From contig NC_060021.1 of the NCBI RefSeq assembly GCF_021134715.1, positions 2,294,001-2,358,000 on the forward strand: DNA of 64,000 bases. The letters run 5' to 3'. Below, in pieces: positions 13,527 through 27,100 of the stretch. The first letter of the stretch is position 1. Each line of letters begins with the position of its first letter. Below the pieces are notes generated by a model. That model was given only the letters and a program-made list of their open reading frames with translations, did no database searches and was not told where the DNA came from. The DNA comes from Daphnia pulex. Lineage: Eukaryota; Arthropoda; Branchiopoda; Diplostraca; Daphniidae. Made by a program: the position numbers and the translations under genes.

Positions 13527-15921
13527 CAAAATAAATATTTGAAAAAACAACCAAAAAGAGAACAGCGTCGTTTTCTTTTGTTTTTTTCACTCTCACGAAA
13601 TATCCCAAGGAATACTTTAGGTAGAAGATGATGATGATCGTCAAAAGTTTAAGGATCACTATATAACCGGTTATATTATGAGTCGTTCATTTTCTTTTTC
13701 AATTTCGTCCATGAATATTTAAAAAACACCAACTTTATTTTCATGTTGTTGAAATAATCGTCTCTATACGATATGACATAACCATCAAATAAAATACTCT
13801 TAACGCTATTATATCCTGGGCGATCCATACCTATATCCGATCGATAGACACAGCGCAGTTTTGGATGTTTTTGCTACGATGATGATGAAGGTATCGTCTC
13901 TCTCTTTTTAATTAAAAACGAGCGGCGCTATTATAGACGAGAAGGGGGGGGGGGATATAACATTCTCCGAAAGACTCTTGTCTCCATCACGATGGGGAAT
14001 ATAAACATAAACACACGTAAGAAGTGGACGTCAAAGTAGATGTTTGACCCGTACTACATCAACTGATTGCCATCTGATCTCTCCGCACCGTCACAGCGTG
14101 CGCAGTTGTTGCCCTATTGTCGAGCTCATCTTATTTTTACGCTTGAGTTCTTCAGCCATCAATTCGAAGGCATACAGGGACCCAGAATAAAAAATAACAC
14201 GAAATGAGAGGAAAGAGAGGAAAAAAGTGAGGGGGAGGAATGAAAAGAAATCGACAAACCCAATTAGGAATTGAAATGGTGTTTGATGCTGTCGTCGTTT
14301 GGGGTGGGCTATAGTCACTCGATTCCATCCGGAGTAGCAATCATCATTTTTTTCTTACCTAACAGATCTCTCCCCCTCAGCAGCAATGGGGAAAAGAGTA
14401 GAGAGGGGTGAGTCAATCTACTTTTTGAAAAATCAAAAGACTGGAAGCGAAACGGAGCGGGGGAGAGAGAGTGAGAAACTGATAGGAAGTTCAGAGAGGA
14501 TGGATCACTCAGTCTCAGAGAACTAGTTGGGAGTATAGAGAGGGGAATCGGAGAATTAACATAATTGATAGCAACGGACGGCACACACATACTGGTGCCG
14601 TCGCCACTGGTAGTATATATAAAACTCTCAAATTTTGAAGAGGAAAAATCAAGCAAATAGAAAAGAAAAATCAGAAAACTAGAAAATGAAAGAAGAAACT
14701 ATCAAAGTTATAAACCAGATCAAACAGTGAACTCACGTTCATCTAGTAGTACTTGTGTCTCCACAGCAATTGGCTCAAGGAAAGGAAAAAGAAGAAAAAT
14801 CCCGAGTTTGAGATGTTCGTGAGCGTCTTATACGATCAGAGTACTAACAAGGTTGAGGGGGGAAAATAAAAGTGACAATCTCCTAACAAGAGGGACTGGT
14901 TTAGATCGACCATTATTTTATCAGAGTCACATCACGATTTTTCACTTTCTTTTTCTCAACCGAAAAGTTCCTTTTGTTTTGTTTCTTCACTGCTGCTGTC
15001 TGTATATAACAAGTTTTGTCTATAATCAGCAACCACCATCTATTTTTCGCCTTTTTCTCTTTCGTGTTTGATAATGGACCAAGTGATGGCTACTTGGCGC
15101 TGACGGAAAAAAAATGAGTTCCCTTGATTTTTATTTTGTTTTATTTTCCCAGACTTTTTGGGTGATCGATCAAACTGGCTGGTCTACCACATGTCAGCAG
15201 TGTCCAGCGCAACTCGGTCAGTCGTCCCTAAATTCTAGACTAATCAAACCACTGTCTATAGAAATCTATTCGTTATGTATATTTCGTCTTATATAATAAT
15301 CAGACAAATTCGGAAATGAATTCCCTTTTCTAGCACGACAGGAGACCCAATCTATAGACACACACGGGTGATGATTATATTTATAGACTTGTGAACTAAA
15401 CGCTAACAAAAATTCGACGACTCCCAACTCTAATCACGTCATTTCGAATCAATGTTTCGGGAAAGCTGAAGCGCAGGAATCTTGGCTCGTGAAATAGGCA
15501 GCAGTAGTCTATATAAGAGTTGTCTTCTCGTTAGCCACAGCGCAGTAACAAGTAGGCTTGCGACTCATTCAATTAGGCTAGCAGCTCGTCTAAGCTTCTA
15601 GTTCTCATTCCGTGCGGTTGTTTCCTTCTATATACCGACGAGAATATAAGAGGCGACGATAGTTCTTCATCCTTTTTTTGTTTTCTTGTTTAACCCCCTT
15701 ATACGTAATAGAAATTGGTATATAAGAGATGAACTCTTGAGAGAGAAACCGGATCAAAAGAGAGTTGCCATTATTTTTGACGCCTTGATTGAATCCTCTT
15801 AGCCTTGTCCCATTATATTTCTCCCTTTAACAACATTACTACTTTTTCCCGTAGCGACGAGGGGTATATAGTACGTCTTGAACGCTGGGAGATGTATTTA
15901 AAGAATCTCTAGAATTTGTTT

Positions 15922-15941
15922 CACGACGACGACGACGACGA
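15922..15941 (+). repeat. (CGA)n microsatellite
   Basis: Six tandem ACG/CGA triplets in a non-coding context. Confidence 0.9.
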
Positions 15942-16777
15942 AATATACTCGCGCGCGCCAGTGAATTTCCCTTCGCTTAGATTTTCGATCCCTTAGCTGC
16001 AACCTAAAATGTATAAGAGATAACGAGCTCTTCTTTTTTCCCTATTCCACCTCCATTCCTTCCGCCATCGCCCAGTTCCTTTTTCTTTTACTTCCTCGTC
16101 TTCTTGGTGTTCTCTCATCCATCGAGCTGTACACACACACCCGTCGTCCCCCCTTTTCTACATGGTAGTAGTACCGGCAAACTTGGAAATTAGCCAGGAA
16201 CGCGCGCTCCCATCGTCTAGAACACACTCAAGATTGCCGCAAGATTGCCGTTTTCATTAGAGAGAAAAAATATCCTGGGCTCTATTTTCAACTTTAGCTT
16301 CCCTTGAATCACTGTCTATCTATCTCTCTCTCCAAGGCAACTTAATTGATCGACATTCTTCTTTTTTCTTAAAATGTATTTATACAGTAGATACAATCTT
16401 CCCAAAAATATTAAATCACCATTCCAATGTCTAAGCATAAAGTCTAATGTCTAAGATGTTATAGCGCATTGATCTGTTTAGGACGACGCCGAAAAGATGA
16501 GAAATGACGTTGGCCAATTTTTGCGGGAATATTTCTAGCGAAAAAAAGGGAAATGATTCGCATCGAGCATGTTATATTCCAGACTGAATAAACCTCAATT
16601 TTCGTCTGAGCCACTGAAAAATCTGTAACGATTCCAGTCACATCTATTTGGTGATTCGTCGGCGTATGCGCTGCGCTGTGTGCCGAGTGCTGCATGAATG
16701 TTTCATGCCGTCGAAATCAGAATGTATGTGTAGTTATATTATGCCGGCGCTGGCGCGCTGTATTATATTCTTGGCTG

Positions 16778-16797
16778 CGACGACGACGACGACGACG
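16778..16797 (+). repeat. (CGA)n microsatellite
   Basis: A second CGA triplet array about 850 bases downstream of the first one. Confidence 0.9.
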
Positions 16798-17127
16798 TAT
16801 CCTGTCGATCCCTTTGAAGAAGAAAAGAGCAGAGGGAGAAAGAAAAAGAAATATCCGAAAAGCTTTGTAGACTCTTTTTCTTTCTCTATAGAAACAAGCT
16901 GGCGCACAGGCGAGATTCGGATAAATGTAAGGCGGAGAATCTAAGGCGTGAGGTGCGGCTAAGAGCATCAAGGTATAGAGAGAGATGTAGTGCATGATAG
17001 TAGCATACAGACGCCGAAGAGCATATACATAGAGATAGGTCATGTAATCCAGTTCATTGTCTATTCCGGCCCAGTCCTCCTACGCTCAAATTGGAAGGAC
17101 AGTAAGAATGAGGGGAGAGAGATACTG

Positions 17128-17146
17128 GAGAGAGAGAGAGAGAGAT
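17128..17146 (+). repeat. (GA)n microsatellite
   Basis: Nine or so GA dinucleotides inside a purine-rich stretch. Confidence 0.9.
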
Positions 17147-19849
17147 AGACAACACACACACGTTTGGCTAAACAAGGAAAGAGAGAGGCTTTTCAAATGG
17201 AAGCTATATAGGGAAATCCCCAGCAGCAGCCTTAGCTTTGCACATCAAGCGATCCAAAACCAGGACCAAAGAGTTTCCCTCTGCTTTCACGCATCTCTCG
17301 TCGTCTTGGGCCGGAATCAAATACTCATCCAATCCTCGTTGTCTTATCTTGTCTGTATTTTTTCCTTTCGAGAATCTCCGCGCGAACAATCTAACTGGAA
17401 TATTAGAACAGAGGTTTTGATGGAACCCAATTCAACAGGGAATACTATGTATAAAGATCGCACACCCTTATATTCTTAAATTGAAATCAAGCGTCGAGTG
17501 GTTGTTAGACTTCGGTGTAAAATAAGCTTTGATGAATCATTCTGTTGCGTGAGCGCTATCGACTTTCTGGAACGAAAACATACGTGGATATTATATAGCG
17601 TGACATTTTTAGACTTTACCCCCGGCAAGTGTGCTGCTGCTGTATATCTATATCCTTTCATACTCCCCGCGTTGTATATATAATAGCTCTCCTCACCCTC
17701 TATAATACTATACACCAGACTCTTATATTTTTATGATTTTTCTCTCCTTTTTCGTTTCTTTTTATCTTTCCTGATGGTTTTGCCAACTGGAAGCTCTTTC
17801 ACATAAGAGAAAAAAGCTATATTTTTTTCCTCCCCTCTCCACCCTCACTGGTTGTGTCCCCTCATCAACGACAGGGTTCCCTACCCTCTTATCACGCACC
17901 GAATCGCCATACGAAAAAGAGAGGAGCGGATTATTCGGTAACTGCAGAGCCCAGAGTCGAAACAAACGGCTCTTCTTCTTCTTCTTCCTTCCTTCGCTGT
18001 ATTAGATCCCCGCCCCTCTAGAAATCACCTCATCACGAATAATGGTCCCATTTATACCGAGCGTACAGCATTTCCTCCCCCCAAAAGCTTTTTTCGATTA
18101 TATAAGACTTAGATATACAGCGCTAGAGAAGAGAGAAACGCAGTGTCGTTCCATGCCAAAAGACATGTACCGTGCGGATGTGTATGGATCGATCGCGGCC
18201 GGGAGATGCTTGTCGATTAGCTCCTTCCAGATTATCGAGATCAGCATGTTGAAACCTTTTTTGGCTATAAATAAGGATTTGGCTTTGATACTTTCACGTT
18301 TAAAAACAAAAAACCGCCAAGGTTTATGATACACTGAAATCGCGTATCGACAAGAGCGTTTGGGGCGACATTATAAAAGAAAGAGCTTAGGAATTTAGCG
18401 ATTGGTTTTTTAGTGTGAAATCAAAGTGTAGACAGCTTTTAGACGAAACATTAGGGTGGGTGGACATGGATTGCCGGTGATGGTGATTTCTCTACGTCAT
18501 TATTGACAACTCAATCATTTTTATGTTTGGCAAAAAAGACGAAAAAGGGAATAAAACATTCTTCTCTCTATAGAAAAAGGGGATATTGTTTTATTTCTAG
18601 CTGGAGAGTTTGATAAATCTCCTATACAATCCCATGTCATTCTTTCCTCCTTTTTGTGTTGTGGCTATTCATATTTTTCTCTCCCCATCATAAAATGTTC
18701 AGTCAACTCTCCCCATCTGTAATGCATCCCGCAGTCAAAAAGGTTGTTTTCAAAAAGGTTAAAGGTGTTTTTTTCTATGGCTGATTGTTGTGGGTGAAGG
18801 GGGAGGGGGTGACGTCAAATGTTCATATCGAAAATGATGTGGAAATATGATTCGCCATAGGGCGGGTGATTCATAATGATTTCCAACGCACACACAGCAC
18901 ACACAAGAACTCGGCGACGTGATTTGTGACTGGGCGCAATCTCTCGGTGGCTGAGACTTTCTCAAAGAAAAAGAAGAAATAGAAAATCAGTCCTCCTCCT
19001 CACCATCACGCACGTCTACATACAAATACATAATAGACGATAGCTGATGTCTTCCCAAAAGTTGGTAAGTGCGTAGGTATATCTAATACCAGGGCATAGT
19101 GCATATGTGTATATTAATACATACGTGTGGGGGTGTCTGTATAGCAAGCAAATATCTACACGTTTTTCTTCGTCTTTTGGCTTTGTATCATTCATCGTCG
19201 ACAACTGCCAAGATCGAAAAAAGGAGGAGAAAAAGAGGACCGAGAGAGGAGAAAGCGCGTTTTGTTTTGGTCACGGATATAACGTTCCAGGCATTCCCAG
19301 TAATCCCAAGGCCCCAGCGTTTGTCCCCTTGTCAACGAATTGAAGGCACAAAGTTGTAAGATATGTCACAGTGGATCGATGAATCTTTGAGAAAGGACCC
19401 CAAAAATAAGAAAAAGAAGAAAACCTGTTTGGTTCCTCTTGCCTTTCTCTACCCACACACACAACAGCCTATTGTTTCTTACGTAAATACACGGGACTGA
19501 AACATGCGTGATGGACGACGACGAGTCTCGCGAGAGAGCTGAAAAACTGATGCTGTGGCCAACAGGGGAAATACTTGGCGTGCTATCTCCATCATTGACG
19601 AATGTCTAATGTCTATTCCAATGCAGCTGTGACATTTTCTTCGCTTTTGAGTTGGGGACCATCTTTTAAAAGGAACTAAAGTATTGGACGAGGAGGTGCG
19701 CCCGTGTGGCAGCAGGATAAAGTTAACCATCAAATTTCCACTTTGATCAAAGTGTTCAAGTTCAAATAATTTGAAATTTGACTTGTTACAAGCAGACAAA
19801 GTTGTAAGGTACAAAACAAAACAAGCCTCAGATCTGTAGTCGTCCTATG

Positions 19850-21155
19850 AGCTATTTAATGAACCCTGAACGAGTCAACGGCAAAAAAAACAGTTCCAGT
19901 CAATAATCGCATAGTTCAGGAGTAATCGTACTCGGTAACGATTTACAATCAACGCCCACTCAATAATCAAAAAGGAAAGATAGAGATAAATGTTTTTCCT
20001 ACCTTTGAGCCTGGGAAATTCAGCCAGGCATCCATCCACAAGTGATCCATCCATCCATCCGCTGAAAAGTTGAATCCACCAGGCGGGATATAGGGAGAAA
20101 AGAGGGGTCCTCGTGAATACACCCACATTCACATGAAATGTACACGAGGACATTTAAAGAAAGGGAGAGGAAGGAAGAGATACGTAGCTCGGCCATGGGT
20201 AGAATCTCCAATCAACAGGGAAGCTGTTTATATATATGAAAAATAAAAACTGAGTCACGAAAAATATTGAGACAACAACAAGTAAGGCAAAATTGAAAAT
20301 GAGAAATTAACTGGCAAGTCACAGGAATAAAAGTATTGAAAATTATTTACCCAAGTGGTGATGCTGAGATTGTTGCTGTGATGACAGGTGCAGCAGAAGC
20401 AAAACTGGAATATCTTGTTTCTTACGTCGGCTGGTTCAGGAATCAAATCTGCACAAAGAAAAAGGTTAGAAAGTGCGAAAAACTGCCACGTGCATTGACA
20501 GAAGGTTTACATCATGAATGATAGTTAAATGCAGTAAAAGGCTAGTCAGAAACTAACTATTCAAAAATTTGGAACAGGCTATAACTCTTTTACCTTTTCT
20601 CCCATCATCATTCTTTTTGTCAACTTCATTTTATTTTCCCGCCAAACAGCATGAAGTCATTGGAGTGTGTATTAGGCGATTGTATTTCTAAGAGCCAGTG
20701 AGCCACGACACCACCAGAGTTTACACGACGATCAAATTTTTGTAATTTGATTTGTACTGCTATTTTTCGTGCAGCCACGTAACTTTTCATTTGCTTTGAA
20801 ATCTTAAACTTTGTCTCTTTTAGTCTATTTCGAAACCGAAACTGCTGGTAAAATTGCAACAAAATGAAAGCAGACGACACTAATATTCTAATTAGCTTAA
20901 GATATCGATAGCAATTATTAGAAATCGACCCTCTTCTAATTAAACAAACCAATAAAAAACGATCAAACCTTTTTTCTCAGTTTAGCTCGCGACATCCGCT
21001 GAACGGATTGGGATTATTTTAGTATTTAATAGTTTTTCTCAACAAGTTGCTGCACTGAGCTAAAAGTAAAAATGTCCACAAAACCGTTTGGTAAGAAACC
21101 GGCCCAATATAATAAGACCCCCCAGGACCCTCTGGTGAATCCAAGAGGGAACAAA
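19850..21155. repeat. Dispersed ~1.3-kb repeat, copy 2
   Basis: Direct-orientation copy of 2299-3650, with the same ordered landmarks and numerous substitutions and small indels. The left edge reads GAGCTATTTAATG and the similarity fades after GGCCCAATATAATAAGACC and the following AAGAGGGAA. An open frame around 20336-20521 exists in this copy but is disrupted in copy 1, which argues against it being a gene. Confidence 0.75.
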
Positions 21156-24100
21156 TAATATTTGTGGCTGTGCATCGGCAAGCAGGTGATATTGGGTTAC
21201 ATCAGTAAACAAAAATATACGAGAGGCGTATAACTTTGAATCACATATAATACATCATTTGAATACTATAATTAAAACCCCGCATTCACCGTACGTGTAA
21301 TTGAAAATGTCAAATAAATATATATAGGCAATTAACTGGATACAAGAGAAGGAGGATTTCCCGGCTAAATTTTCAAGCTGATTTACAATTTCCACGAACA
21401 AATATAACAAATGCGCTTGCCTTTATTATAATTTCCGGATTCTGGTTCAATAGGCTTTCCTATACACAGCAGCGACGACGACAACTGCCAAAAACTTTAT
21501 TTGAACAGTTCTCTTTCCAATTAAGAAAGTGATGGAGCCCCAATCTGCTGGCAAACGGTTAACTTATTGGAATTACACGGCGCAGCAACAGCATCCATAG
21601 TGACGGAGTTCCGAGTCAAGGCCCAATCCAGATCTCATTCGTAACAGATTCTTCATCATTGAACAAATCAAATAGACGTGCCGTGCAGTCCAAGTTCATT
21701 AAAACACATCAGCCAGAGTCGGATCAATACTTGTATACACCTACTCACCTTATTTACATAAAAATGGAGTTTGTTCTTCATACCCTTTTGATTTCATTTC
21801 TTTCAGCTAAATCATTACGCAAGTTCTAGACTATAAATACACGTAGACATTTCTTATAGATATTTCGCCATTATAATTTCGAGTTCAACCACCCGATATG
21901 CCGAGCAACTATCAACCAATCAAACGAGAGTCACTGGGGTTTCTCCACTCGAGTACTTGTAAAACTGGTTGGCGTGTTGAGCGCGCAATTTAATCAGATT
22001 TTTCAAATGACGGAAGTAGCTTCGTATTGGTCTAAGGTATATTTATAGGGTTCAGAGGAGGGGGAGGATATAATATGCTCGCACTCAAAGAGTCGTGTAT
22101 ATTACGGCTATAGTTGCGTAGAAAAGAGGGTCATTAAAAATGTCCTTTTGATATTGCAACGAGACAAAATAAAATTATAAAAATAAATTTGAATTTGAAC
22201 AAATTAAAAAGTATCTTGATTTCTACATTTAGCGCATTCCATCAAAGTTATATTTTTCGAGTTGATTAATGCGCCACTATAGGTCTAGTTGAGGAGATGC
22301 TTGGTATAATAGACGCCGCGTTCTGGAACGCTCACGTCTCTCCATCACGCAATTGACATAGAAAAGGCAGAAGGCCCGTCTCATTCTTTATATACAAGAG
22401 AGCCTGATGGAGTCGAAGAATGTGTAGGTGTACACACACAAGAGTCTGCGACTGTCGAACAAGACAACATGTCTATTTAAAAACGGTGACAAAGATTGAA
22501 AAACTGGCGAGGCATTTACGCGCTCAGCAACAGAAAAATAGAAGAAATAACGCAGCAGCAGAGAGAGAAAAGAAAAGGGAAAATACGAGGGCCTTCGACG
22601 TATATCGCCTAGTCAGCATCGACGTGGATGTAGGAAATATGCATGAGCTGTGCAGCATGGCTCTATTGAAAAAGAGCAGCGGGAGTATATCTTTGGGGGA
22701 TATCGAAGAAAACGCCTCGTCACAGCAGCATCCAACAGCACATAGGGAGACGATCTATCGCTCGAGTCATGGAGCCAGCACGTCGATTTCTCTTACACAC
22801 CCCTGCTAATTCTATCTACCGGTGACCTGGCCCTCTCTATATCTCTTTATATGAGACAAGAGAGAAAATTGAACGACTCTTTCGTATACACATCACCCGA
22901 TAATGTTGTCTATTTGCTCCCAACTAGTAACTCTTATATTGCACAAAAGTATAGTAGGCCTAGTACAAATATCAGCCTCTAATAAATGCGCTACTTGTGC
23001 TATTTGAACACACAGTCTATAGCTATAGAGTCAGACGAGAGAGAAACACATATCAGCAGTTGAACACACACACACAACGACCGGGGGCATTCAAACATGC
23101 TGTGCAGCAAACAAAAACATTGTCTCCGTGACTTATGGACAATGAACATCGTAGGTTATATTGTATATAGCTATAGAGCAGGATTGGATCCTGAAATTCC
23201 TCTTGTTGACGAAACTGTTCATTAGGAAAACGCCTTTATAGATGTCCTGACATCCAATTAGCATATCTATAGTCTATGCATATTCGAGTTGGGGAGTCGC
23301 CGATGTTATTATTATTATGCATCGACCCCTGCGCTCCGAGGCCTGTTCATCTTCAAGCAACTAATAAGCAGCGCTAAATACTATTCAAAGCAGCAAGTCA
23401 TCCAAGTCTGTGCTGTGCTGTGTTTGCGTCACTTGATTGGGCGACACATAGTCCTCCCAGTACGGCACGGCACGGGCGCTCTTGTATGTGTAGTTTATAG
23501 ACGTAGCACACAGTTTGATGGCAACTCATTAAAGGAGCGCCTCGTCGTCGTTGGATTGTAAACCCACAAGTTTATACAATGCTATTCCCCCCTCCGGCTC
23601 GTGTCTGTGGACAAATGAGTCACGTATACATAGGCAACTACTATCTACGTTCTAAATCTGTGCAGTGAACTCTATCCTAGATCTAGTTATGGAGCGGAAA
23701 CATATCTTTATGTGCCAAGAGTGTATATCGATTAAGCTGATATTATTGGATATAGTTGGCGACATTTTCAAAAGGTCGACATAGTCGGCGTTGCTTTTCT
23801 TCTTTTTATAGGTATTACCTGTTGTATAATCTATATCAGATTATACATCCCGGTAGAGATGCTGTTGTTGTGTATTAGAGTGCCTGGAGCTGCAGTAGGT
23901 GGAGCTCAATTTATATATATTTACTGAAAGCATCAGTTATATAGCGCCAGGGATTGGAGGGGGAAATGTCGGGAGAAACTCGTCGTTCTCTTCTCGTACA
24001 TATTTCATTTGCCGGAGCGAATGAAGAACTTGTCGGCGCCGAAACTATCCAATCAAGCATCTGTTTCCCAAAAAGTTAGATATCTGTGCTATAGTAAAAG

Positions 24101-27100
24101 TAGACTATATACTCTGCTCGACTTGTAGCTATACACTTGCTACTCTTTCTTACGCTGATGAATGAGTCTATACAAGACGAATCACTTGCAGTTGTATTCG
24201 AGAGAGCCTGGTGCTTTTATTTGTGTGTCTATATTCCCTCTGCGTTGGCAACGAGCCAGGCCAACTGACGGCAGCGATTCGGGATACAATTTTTTAAAAC
24301 TCATCTATTTCTACGGTTGCGATTTTTTGGCGAAAAATGTGAAAAAAAAAACAACTCGCTGATATTTATTAATTTTTCCCGGTCTGCCGTCGCGACAAAT
24401 AACCTTCAAAGCCAAGCAGCAGCGTGATGATGGCTGTAATATAAAATACGAAACAGCTATAGACCTATAGTCAAACGTGTAGTATACATCCATCAGATAA
24501 AGGAAAATGACCAGACATCCAACGATATGATCCTGATGCAACCCAGTTCTAATTTTATTCTTTTGACGATGAAAAGAAAAGAAAAATAAGCGAAGCAAAA
24601 AAAAGAATAGGAAAGAAGAACATCACCACCACCACCACCCAAAGAGATTTTTCGGTGCATATACTTTGTGATTCTTATTATAGAAGCGCAGCTAGCGCCG
24701 ACTATACACACACACACGTCTCTCATCTCTTGTATTACAACAACAAACTGGAATGAGACGAATGGGTTATGCCGGTTATGTGTAGTCGTTCTCGATTCCC
24801 TTATTTAGACGAGCGCACGCGGCCGTTTAGACTCTATTTCTTTTTCCCCTTTGGCTGGTGGCGCCAAGCTCTTGTAGGTATCCAGCTGACGCGGACGTGA
24901 TCTGCGATACGGAAACTTATTATGTATACACACAACCGGAGAAAAATAACCCAATGCGCTGCTGTATATAGCGACGGTGCTGGGATGGTTATTTGTTGGC
25001 CGTCGCAGCAGTGATTGATTCAATGTGTCTATATGCTTGTGCGATTCGAGCCATACACGGCGAGGCCCCGACGAATATATCGTTTCATCTTTTCTTTCTT
25101 GATTTTCTTCTTCTTTTTGGGTTATATTCACGATGAAATAGCCAAATGACGAGGTGGCGGCTGGACCCGTGCCAAGTCATACTTGGCAGTACTCAGGATC
25201 TGCTGCTGTGATTGCCGGTGATTGCCGCCGCCGCACACATCTTGTATCATTGTATAGTAGATTATTGCCTGGCTAGCTTCATTCCCTTCTCGTTAGTCTT
25301 CATTTCCCTTCAACGAAAAAAGAACCAGAACTATTAAAAAAAAAAAAATCTTTGGTTATTCTAGCGAAAGAAGGAAAACAAAGAGAAAATGGGGGAACCT
25401 CGGAAAATGATGAAACAACAATAACACAAACTACAGACAGCACAAACACAGACGAACCCAAATTGAAAAATAATATACATAGTGAAAGGGAAAGGGATTT
25501 TTTTTTCGACGTGTGCGGTCTGAGAACCACACACATGGCGCAGCCCAGCCCGAACCTCAAAAAAGGAAAAAAACAAAAGAAGAAAAACAGGAAAACAAAA
25601 AAATGTCTAAAAAGGGTCGAAAAAAGGTGGAGCGATTGACACCCAGAAACAAAACGCACATCGGCGGCATCAGTCCCGCTGTGCCGAGAGCCCACCAACC
25701 TGTTTTTCCCCCCACCGTTGTATGTAGAAGCAAACAAGTACTTGTAAGCCTTTCTTTTACTGTCAAATATTTGTACACAACAACAACCGAATAAGGAATA
25801 TATTACATAAGAAAAAACCAGGCAATTTCGGAATAAGAATATAAAAAGCATCACGACTGCGCTGCGCCGTGAGTATTCGGTCCGATATGATTGATTTCGT
25901 ATAGAAAGAAAAATAAATGCTATTAGACGAGCCATTTGTTAATTTCACATCTTGTAATCACAGCCACAAAGCCATTTATTTTCCGCTGTGCTCTTTTTGA
26001 ATGATTTCTTTCACGAATATAAACAACTCGAGCTGTGTTGTTGTTGTGATCCGCCCATGTCTATGGAATATATAGCGCGACCCACACCGGAGCAGCAGAG
26101 CTCTATTAATGATTGGCTGATGCCTTTATATAATATTCCACAGCATCCAGCGACCTCACATAGAGAGCAGAGAAAAGAGTCGGTGCAATGAAGACGGCCT
26201 ACGCCCATGTTGGTATATCTCCGTCAATCCTATCGCGTTTGCTTGTTTGGAAAGTCATGAATATCCCCATAGCATGATGAAATCATGACGTGAATAGCTG
26301 AAAAGCTCGTCGTCGGAAATGTAACCTTTCACTTTGAGCTTAGTAGGTACACAGTTTGGCTGATAGCGCGTCGTCTATATAAAGTTTGCCAGCGTCGATG
26401 CATTTTTGAAGAAAAGTTTATATACATCCACTCGCTTCGGCTATACACAGCAACAGCAGCAACCGGGAAATAGCGCAGGAACTATGAACTATATTTATAC
26501 GCAATAGAAGCCAACAGTTCTCTCTAGTAGCATTTCTCATCCTGATTTGTTATTTAGTACTTTGAAATCATTGCTCATTTATGTATAGCTCCAACAGACG
26601 CATTTATAAATGTTAAAAGGGAATATAAGGACGACGAGCAAAAGTTTCAAAATGAAAAGTGCTGCTGGAGAGAGATCGACTTGTTTTGGCTCTTATTATA
26701 TAATAGAAGCAGCCATGTAGACCTATTTATTTCACGTAAGTTCTATACAGGCACATCAAGTTATGACCTACATAGGGCCTACTACCAAATAACTGCTCTA
26801 TACTATAAATCTTGATATGGACATGTAACTCTTCACTTAACGGCCGAGTTTCATTTTTCATATGGTACTATAGCGTATCCTCTTTGGTATTGTCTATTCC
26901 GAGTTGCGCTCAGTTCTGTCCATCGGCGGAGGGGGGAGAGGTCCGCCAACGAGCAGCACAACATTTCCGACGATCGGCGGAGAGCTGCAACGTTATGCTC
27001 TTGACAGTTCCTCTCGTGGGAGTTGATATCCCCACAGCATCGCTGGGCTTTTGCGTTCGAACAGCAGCAACACGATGACGTCCGTGTGCACAGCATCCAG

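Larger units (their letters stand above)
12543..19849. other. Long non-coding stretch between repeats
   Basis: No domain-bearing open frame. It contains several trinucleotide and dinucleotide microsatellites (listed separately), a triplicated ten-base unit at 13499-13526, and scattered TATA-like motifs that cannot be tied to a transcript. Confidence 0.55.

Noticed and set aside
20336..20521. Open frame inside repeat copy 2
   Set aside because: The same region in repeat copy 1 is frame-broken, so the frame is not conserved.
22420..22809. 129-codon plus-strand open frame
   Set aside because: No signal peptide, domain or splice context; composition fits the surrounding repeats.
25349..25371. 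Resemblance to the miR-9 mature sequence (TCTTTGGTTAT)
   Set aside because: Only the first eleven bases match and no complementary arm is nearby to form a precursor hairpin.
25300..25935. 211-codon minus-strand Phe-rich open frame
   Set aside because: Arises from A/G-rich plus-strand sequence; no recognisable fold and several overlapping frames of the same kind.
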